Assembly: GCA_002841545.1 (NCBI GenBank)
Contig: PGZZ01000002.1
Coordinates: forward strand, 310,001 to 374,000
Length of the DNA: 64,000 bases
Direction: 5' to 3'
Source of the DNA: Firmicutes bacterium HGW-Firmicutes-16
Lineage (GTDB): Bacteria > Bacillota > Clostridia > Oscillospirales > Oscillospiraceae
Shown here: piece after piece, positions 59,861-64,000 of the stretch
Numbering within the stretch: position 1 is the stretch's first letter
Layout of the letters: the number at the start of each line of letters is the position of its first letter
The notes under the pieces: generated by a model
Seen by the model: the letters and a program-made list of their open reading frames with translations, nothing else
What the model was told of the DNA's origin: nothing
Database searches by the model: none
Made by a program: the position numbers and the translations under genes

Positions 59861-61006
59861 ATGACAGTTTATCTTGATAACGCGGCGACAACCAAAGTCT
59901 GCACCGAGGCAGCTGACGTTGCTTATAAAATAATGACTGAGGGTTTCGGCAATCCGAGCTCGACTCATAAAATGGGCAGGGACGCAAGGGCTGTTCTCGA
60001 GGAGTCTAGAGTAACACTCGCCAAGGCTATCGGCGCGAAGCCCGAAGAGGTCTTTTTCACCTCCTGCGGCTCCGAAAGCGACAATTGGGCGATACTCTCC
60101 GGCTCTGATCTCATGAAGCGGCGCGGCAATCACATCATAAGCTCCGAAGTCGAGCACGCAGCCGTACTTCGATCGCTCGATATTCTTGAAAAACGCGGGT
60201 TTGAGGTCACACGGCTTAAGCCTGAAAAGGACGGAAGCATTTCAGTAGATTCTGTGATGGACGCTCTGCGCGAGGATACCATTTTAGTCTCCCTGATGCT
60301 AGTCAACAACGAAACCGGCGGCATAACCGACATTTCCGAAATCTCGCAGTCCATGAAAATAAGAGGCAGCGCCGCGCTTTTACACACGGACGCCGTACAG
60401 GGCTTTTTAAAGGTTCCATTTTCAGCAAAAAGTCTCGGCGCGGATATGATTTCCGTAAGCGGTCATAAAATACACGCGCCGAAAGGCATTGGAGCAATTT
60501 ATGTCAGGGGCGGTACAAAGGCTTTGAATCTCTCTCCCCTTATAGTCGGCGGAGGGCACGAGTCCGGTAAACGCTCTGGCACCGAGGGTCTTCCGCAAAT
60601 CGCAGCGTTCGCAAAGGCGGCAGAACTTGGCACCAGCCTTTTCGAAGCGTTCCACCGGAATATGTCAGAACTGAAGGAGCTTGCAATCAGGCGGCTCACA
60701 GACGAAAACGAGGGGCTTCAGGTTCTCTCCGGCAAGGCTCCGCATATTCTGAGCATTTCTCTCCCCGGTTACAAAAGCGAGGTCATGATGAACTATCTCG
60801 ATGGTCTTGGCATCTTCGTTTCGAAAAGCTCCGCCTGCAAAAAAGGTGGCAGGAGCTACGTTCTGGAAGCTCTCGGGCTTCCGAACAAGGTCATCGACGG
60901 AACTCTGCGCATCAGTTTCTCCCGATTCTCTACCGAGGATGAGGTTAACGCCCTCTGCAACGGGATTCGAAGCGCGAGGGAAAAGCTGTACCCAGTACTG
61001 CACTGA
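59861..61006 (+). CDS. Cysteine desulfurase (NifS/IscS family)
   Basis: A PLP enzyme that mobilises sulfur from cysteine for iron-sulfur clusters or tRNA thiolation. It has the N-terminal VYLDNAATTKVC, the PLP lysine in SVSGHKIHAPKGIGA and the catalytic Cys loop SSACKKGG. Length is 381 aa; AAAGGAAT precedes the ATG. It is divergent from mtaB and not adjacent to iscU or sufBCD genes. Confidence 0.94.
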   Translation: MTVYLDNAATTKVCTEAADVAYKIMTEGFGNPSSTHKMGRDARAVLEESRVTLAKAIGAKPEEVFFTSCGSESDNWAILSGSDLMKRRGNHIISSEVEHAAVLRSLDILEKRGFEVTRLKPEKDGSISVDSVMDALREDTILVSLMLVNNETGGITDISEISQSMKIRGSAALLHTDAVQGFLKVPFSAKSLGADMISVSGHKIHAPKGIGAIYVRGGTKALNLSPLIVGGGHESGKRSGTEGLPQIAAFAKAAELGTSLFEAFHRNMSELKELAIRRLTDENEGLQVLSGKAPHILSISLPGYKSEVMMNYLDGLGIFVSKSSACKKGGRSYVLEALGLPNKVIDGTLRISFSRFSTEDEVNALCNGIRSAREKLYPVLH

Positions 61007-61038
61007 GCCTTGCGCTAAATTAATCTCAATATATACTT

Positions 61039-61075
61039 CGGCTGCCGCAAAAATCTGCGGCAGCCGTTTTTTTAT
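61039..61075 (+). terminator. Intrinsic terminator after the cysteine desulfurase gene
   Basis: An 11-bp perfect stem CGGCTGCCGCA/TGCGGCAGCCG followed by TTTTTTTAT. Confidence 0.92.
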
Positions 61076-61089
61076 ACCAGTATAGTATA

Positions 61090-61500
61090 CTAGCAGTATT
61101 TCTTAATGTTATCGCCGAGGGTTTCGGGATTGACTGTAGCCGTAACCGTAAATTTGATGTTTTCCTTTTCTCCGAAAGCATCAAGCTCGCCAAGAAGCAA
61201 AGCGACCTTGTCCATATCAACATCTTCACAGATTTTAAGGATGTTCGCGATGAAAACATGAGAGATATCATAATTGGCGGCATGAAGACCGCTGATAAAG
61301 CCTTTAAAAAACTCTATCGACTTAAAACTGTAGTCACTGGCGTGTATAAGGCGTACCGTATGAGGGATGTCAAAAGTGAGATTTTTGTCCTTTTCCAGAC
61401 AAACGACGCTGCCACTCTCTTCCTCAACGGCCTTTTTGACAAGTTCAACGAGTTTTTGTGTTTTGCCGGTTCCTTTGGAGCCGACGATTAGCTTAACCAT
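61090..61500 (-). CDS. Small P-loop ATP-binding protein
   Basis: This 136-residue protein starts MVKLIVGSKGTGKTQKLVEL, a Walker A motif at the very N-terminus. The rest, with VVCLEKDKNLTFDIPH and ICEDVDMDKVALLLGELD, does not match a helicase or kinase I can name. Similar short proteins in Clostridia are sometimes labelled as PilT-like or twitching-motility proteins on P-loop similarity alone. AGGAGGG precedes the ATG at 61500. The function is unknown. Confidence 0.75.
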   Translation of the reverse strand: MVKLIVGSKGTGKTQKLVELVKKAVEEESGSVVCLEKDKNLTFDIPHTVRLIHASDYSFKSIEFFKGFISGLHAANYDISHVFIANILKICEDVDMDKVALLLGELDAFGEKENIKFTVTATVNPETLGDNIKKYC

Positions 61501-61620
61501 GATAAACACCCTCCTAAAAGTTTTTCGTAAAATGTGGTGATTACTATTTAAAACATACTATCATAAGTCCTGCAGAACTTCAATGTTTGTTTTTAAACTA
61601 TTCCTGTAGATTGTCCGAAA

Positions 61621-61656
61621 AGCGGGAGTCGAACCCTGTCGAGCTCATCTCCCGCT
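61621..61656 (-). terminator. Terminator after pgi
   Basis: AGCGGGAG/CTCCCGCT stem with an inner TCGA pairing, followed on the minus strand by TTTTC. Confidence 0.75.
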
Positions 61657-61665
61657 AAATTACGC

Positions 61666-62946
61666 TTATTCCTGCCCCAGCAGTTTGAACATATTGCTTT
61701 TATATGCCTCAACACCCGGCTGGTTGAAGGGGTTAACACCCGATACGTAGGCGGAAAGCGCACAGCTCATCTCAAAGAAGCATACGAGTGCTGCAAAACC
61801 CTCCTCATCCCGCTGCGGTACGCTAAGCGAAATGTTCGGAACTTCACCCTTTATATGTGCAGTAGCAACAGCCTTGGCGACAGTTTTCGAGATATCTCCG
61901 AAGTCGCGACCAGCCAGATAATTGAGTTTATCCCTGTCTCCAAGCTCAAATGGCACTTTGAGACTCTGCGAAGCGTTATCAAAGGAAACGACTGTCTCAA
62001 TTAGCCTTCTCGGTCCGTCCTGGATGTATTGACCCATCGAGTGCAAATCGGCTGAATATTCGACCGATGCAGGGAATATTCCGATTCCGTTTTTGCCTTC
62101 ACTTTCGCCGAAGAGCTGTTTCCACCACTCCGACATAGAGCGGAACGAAGGCTCAAAGGACGCAAGTATCTCGACTGATCTGCCATTCTGGTACAGGTGC
62201 TGTCTGGCTCCCGCATAGAGCCACGCGGGATTTTCGACGGAGCGCAGGTCAAGATCGTGCATCTCCTTGATGGCGCACTGTAAAACTTTTTCGATATCTA
62301 TACCGGCGACAGCCATCGGAAGAAGCCCGACTGCGGAAAGAACGGAGTACCTGCCCCCAACATCTTCAGGTACGATGAAGCGCTCCCAGCCTTCGCTGAC
62401 AGCGGTATCGTGGAGGATACCTTTTCTCTCGTCTGTGGTTGCAATGATACGCTTTTTTGCATTTGGTCCGTATTTCTTCTCAAGCAGGCTCTTAAAAACG
62501 CGGAATGCAAGCGCAGGCTCAAGCGTCCCTCCGGATTTGGAAATTACATTGACAGTAAAATCACGGTCGCCGATGAGCTCGATAGTTTCGTTTATGGCAG
62601 TTGCGGACAGCCCGTTGCCCATGAAGAAAATATCCGGCGTTTCTTTTTTAACAAGATTATAGTTTGGCGAGCGTATAAGCTCAATTGCGGCGCGTGCCCC
62701 AAGATAAGATCCGCCGATTCCGATGACGACAAGAACCTTTGAATTTGAACGTATTTTTGAAGCGCAGGTCTGAATAGACCTCATTTCGCCCGAAAACATG
62801 CGCGTGGGCAAATCCATCCACCCCGTATATTCTGAGCCCTCGCCCAAGTGCTCAAAAAGCTTTCTGTGTGCATCGGAAATCTTGGAATAATCGGGACCAA
62901 TAGGTCCAAAAAATTCCTTTGCTCCGGATAAATCAATTTTGACCAT
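61666..62946 (-). CDS. pgi: Glucose-6-phosphate isomerase
   Basis: Pgi interconverts glucose-6-phosphate and fructose-6-phosphate. Visible are the sugar-phosphate site VIGIGGSYLGARAAIE, VNVISKSGGTLEPA, VGGRYSVLSAVGLLP and the C-terminal NPFNQPGVEAYK. At 426 aa it is the short form usual in Firmicutes. The ATG at 62946 is chosen, with AAAAGGGG upstream. The 160 bases to the next gene are AT-rich and hold only its promoter region. Confidence 0.96.
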   Translation of the reverse strand: MVKIDLSGAKEFFGPIGPDYSKISDAHRKLFEHLGEGSEYTGWMDLPTRMFSGEMRSIQTCASKIRSNSKVLVVIGIGGSYLGARAAIELIRSPNYNLVKKETPDIFFMGNGLSATAINETIELIGDRDFTVNVISKSGGTLEPALAFRVFKSLLEKKYGPNAKKRIIATTDERKGILHDTAVSEGWERFIVPEDVGGRYSVLSAVGLLPMAVAGIDIEKVLQCAIKEMHDLDLRSVENPAWLYAGARQHLYQNGRSVEILASFEPSFRSMSEWWKQLFGESEGKNGIGIFPASVEYSADLHSMGQYIQDGPRRLIETVVSFDNASQSLKVPFELGDRDKLNYLAGRDFGDISKTVAKAVATAHIKGEVPNISLSVPQRDEEGFAALVCFFEMSCALSAYVSGVNPFNQPGVEAYKSNMFKLLGQE

Positions 62947-63110
62947 CAAACAGTGCCCCTTTTCCCCAGAGGTTTTATTTTCCTTGGGTATTATGTTTTT
63001 GTATTTTAATACAATCTGCCGGCTATTACAAGCAATATTTGATGAATTCTTCGTATTTGTGGGATTGGATTGCCATATTTATTCAATTTTTGGGCAACAA
63101 GTGGAAATTA

Positions 63111-64000
63111 TTACCCTCCAAACAGTCTGGAAAGCATTCTTCCGTAGAGTCCGAACACTGTCAGCTTATTAACGTTGCTCCCTGCCAGCAGCGGGACACG
63201 GGCTAATTCTGTACCATTGGAATAAACAACCATTTCGCCAATAGCCTCTCCCTCAGTAATCGGAGCTTCCAGACTGTCCGGCAAACTGAACTCGTAATTT
63301 ATCTCTCCAAGCTTGTTTTTTTCCATCAGAAGACCTTCCTCTCCGCCATAAATGGGTTGGACACTTTCTGATGCTCCCATTGAAACGAGTACGGGGGGAA
63401 GTGGCTTGGGGCTGCGTAACGGGCACAAGGCATAGTTTGCGAATGCAAAGTTGAGAAGTGTTTTTGCGCTCTCAAAACGCTCGTCAGAGGTCGCGCCGTG
63501 CATCACGACGGCAATATATTCTGTGCCCTCCCTCTCGGCTGTCGCCGAAAGACAGTACATAGCAGTCGTTGTGAAGCCGGTCTTTAAACCTGTTGCGCCC
63601 TTATAAAAACGAACCAGCTTATTTGTGTTGACGAGCTGCGCCGCACCGTTTCTAAGCGTATCCATCCAAATCGTCGAATAGTTCTTTATCCTGTCGTATT
63701 TTAGCAATTCTCTTGACATGAGAGCTATATCATAGGCCGTTGTTAAATGTGTGGGATCGTCGGTAAGTCCCGTGCAGTCGCAAAAATGCGTATCGACCAT
63801 CCCCAGCTCGGCGGCTCGGGCATTCATTTTTTGAACGAAGCTCTCCTCCGAACCGGATATATGCTCAGCCATAGCTACTGCGCAGTCGTTTGCGGAGACC
63901 ACAGAAACAGCCTTCAGCATATCGCTAACGCTCATCTGTTCGCCTTCCTCCAGCCATATCTGGCTGCCCCCCATTGAAGCCGCAAAAGAAGAGCAGGTCA
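63111..64000 (-). CDS. D-alanyl-D-alanine carboxypeptidase (DacF-like), N-terminus outside the window
   Basis: The frame is open to the right edge (…FAASMGGSQIWL), so the gene starts beyond 64000. This part carries the SxN motif in VVSANDCAVAMAEH and the KTG motif in GLKTGFTTTAMYC, two of the three active-site boxes of S11 peptidases; the SxxK box would lie upstream. A C-terminal beta domain (GMVDTHF to LFGLYGRMLSRLF) follows. It trims the fifth D-alanine from peptidoglycan stem peptides. DacF and DacB act in sporulating bacteria. Confidence 0.9.
   Translation of the reverse strand, partial: TCSSFAASMGGSQIWLEEGEQMSVSDMLKAVSVVSANDCAVAMAEHISGSEESFVQKMNARAAELGMVDTHFCDCTGLTDDPTHLTTAYDIALMSRELLKYDRIKNYSTIWMDTLRNGAAQLVNTNKLVRFYKGATGLKTGFTTTAMYCLSATAEREGTEYIAVVMHGATSDERFESAKTLLNFAFANYALCPLRSPKPLPPVLVSMGASESVQPIYGGEEGLLMEKNKLGEINYEFSLPDSLEAPITEGEAIGEMVVYSNGTELARVPLLAGSNVNKLTVFGLYGRMLSRLFGG

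Noticed and set aside
61621-61660. TTCGA-containing sequence resembling a tRNA T-arm
   Set aside because: There is no acceptor, D or anticodon arm; the sequence fits better as a terminator of pgi.

Overview
The window reads as a chromosome segment of an anaerobic, spore-forming Clostridia-type Firmicute, most likely from the Oscillospiraceae/Ruminococcaceae side. This rests on sigma-H, SpoIIM-like and SpoIID-like proteins, the conserved Firmicutes block queA-tgt-yajC-TIGR04086, ruvCAB, a TrpR-like YerC, TrmK next to a Nif3-like protein, Hsp33, an yjdF gene with its leader, SLH-domain exoproteins and strong AGGAGG ribosome-binding sites. The lineage is inferred from gene content. No rRNA, complete IS element, prophage or CRISPR array is visible.

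Layout. 1-3.2 kb: end of a Wzy/WaaL-type ligase, an ECF substrate-binding component and an ABC-F ATPase. 3.3-15 kb (minus strand): zinc-ribbon protein, sigH, glmM, ruvB-ruvA-ruvC, xerD, spoIIM-like, TIGR04086 membrane protein, yajC, tgt, queA and a SpoIID-like exoprotein, followed by a ~280-bp structured inverted-repeat element. 15.5-20 kb (plus): asd-dapA-dapB for lysine/diaminopimelate, then a secreted SLH-SH3-SGNH protein. 20-22.8 kb (minus): SPFH protein, NfeD, purA. 23-28 kb (plus): yerC, a methyltransferase, hslO, a five-tRNA operon (Val, Asp, Phe, Gly, Cys), a DUF1858 protein, trmK and nif3. 28-33.4 kb (minus): CDF metal exporter, two alkylation-repair genes, HAD phosphatase, VOC protein, thpR, DUF4405 membrane protein. 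33.6-36.5 kb (plus): two AraC-GyrI regulators flanking an SPL-type radical SAM protein. 36.6-42.4 kb (minus): ABC-2 exporter with a tandem-HTH MerR regulator, yjdF with a candidate riboswitch, small enzymes, a DNA glycosylase and an orphan pseudopilin. 42.7-45.4 kb (minus): threonine synthase paired with a second fold-type II PLP enzyme. 45.7-48.3 kb: a decayed patch with a broken GHKL sensor kinase, a serine hydrolase, a small protein and a broken membrane protein, ending at tRNA-Ser. 48.4-64 kb: SGNH hydrolase, DUF1836 regulator, a 26-codon ORF with a near-consensus promoter, a P-type ATPase, a 993-residue SLH exoprotein, serA-serC, mtaB, a cysteine desulfurase, a P-loop protein, pgi and a DD-carboxypeptidase cut by the window edge.

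Most of the segment is housekeeping: envelope precursors (glmM, dap genes, DD-carboxypeptidase), recombination and repair, tRNA modification, serine and threonine synthesis, and sporulation. Observations that deserve a second look: an ABC-F protein whose degenerate residues all fall on one of its two composite ATP sites; the nested inverted-repeat element before the SpoIID-like gene; a double-HTH MerR protein with matching long-spacer promoters at its own gene and at the exporter; the paired PLP enzymes behind a promoter framed by a perfect inverted repeat; and the small ORF near 50.1 kb. I did not find a clear multi-gene defence or mobile system.
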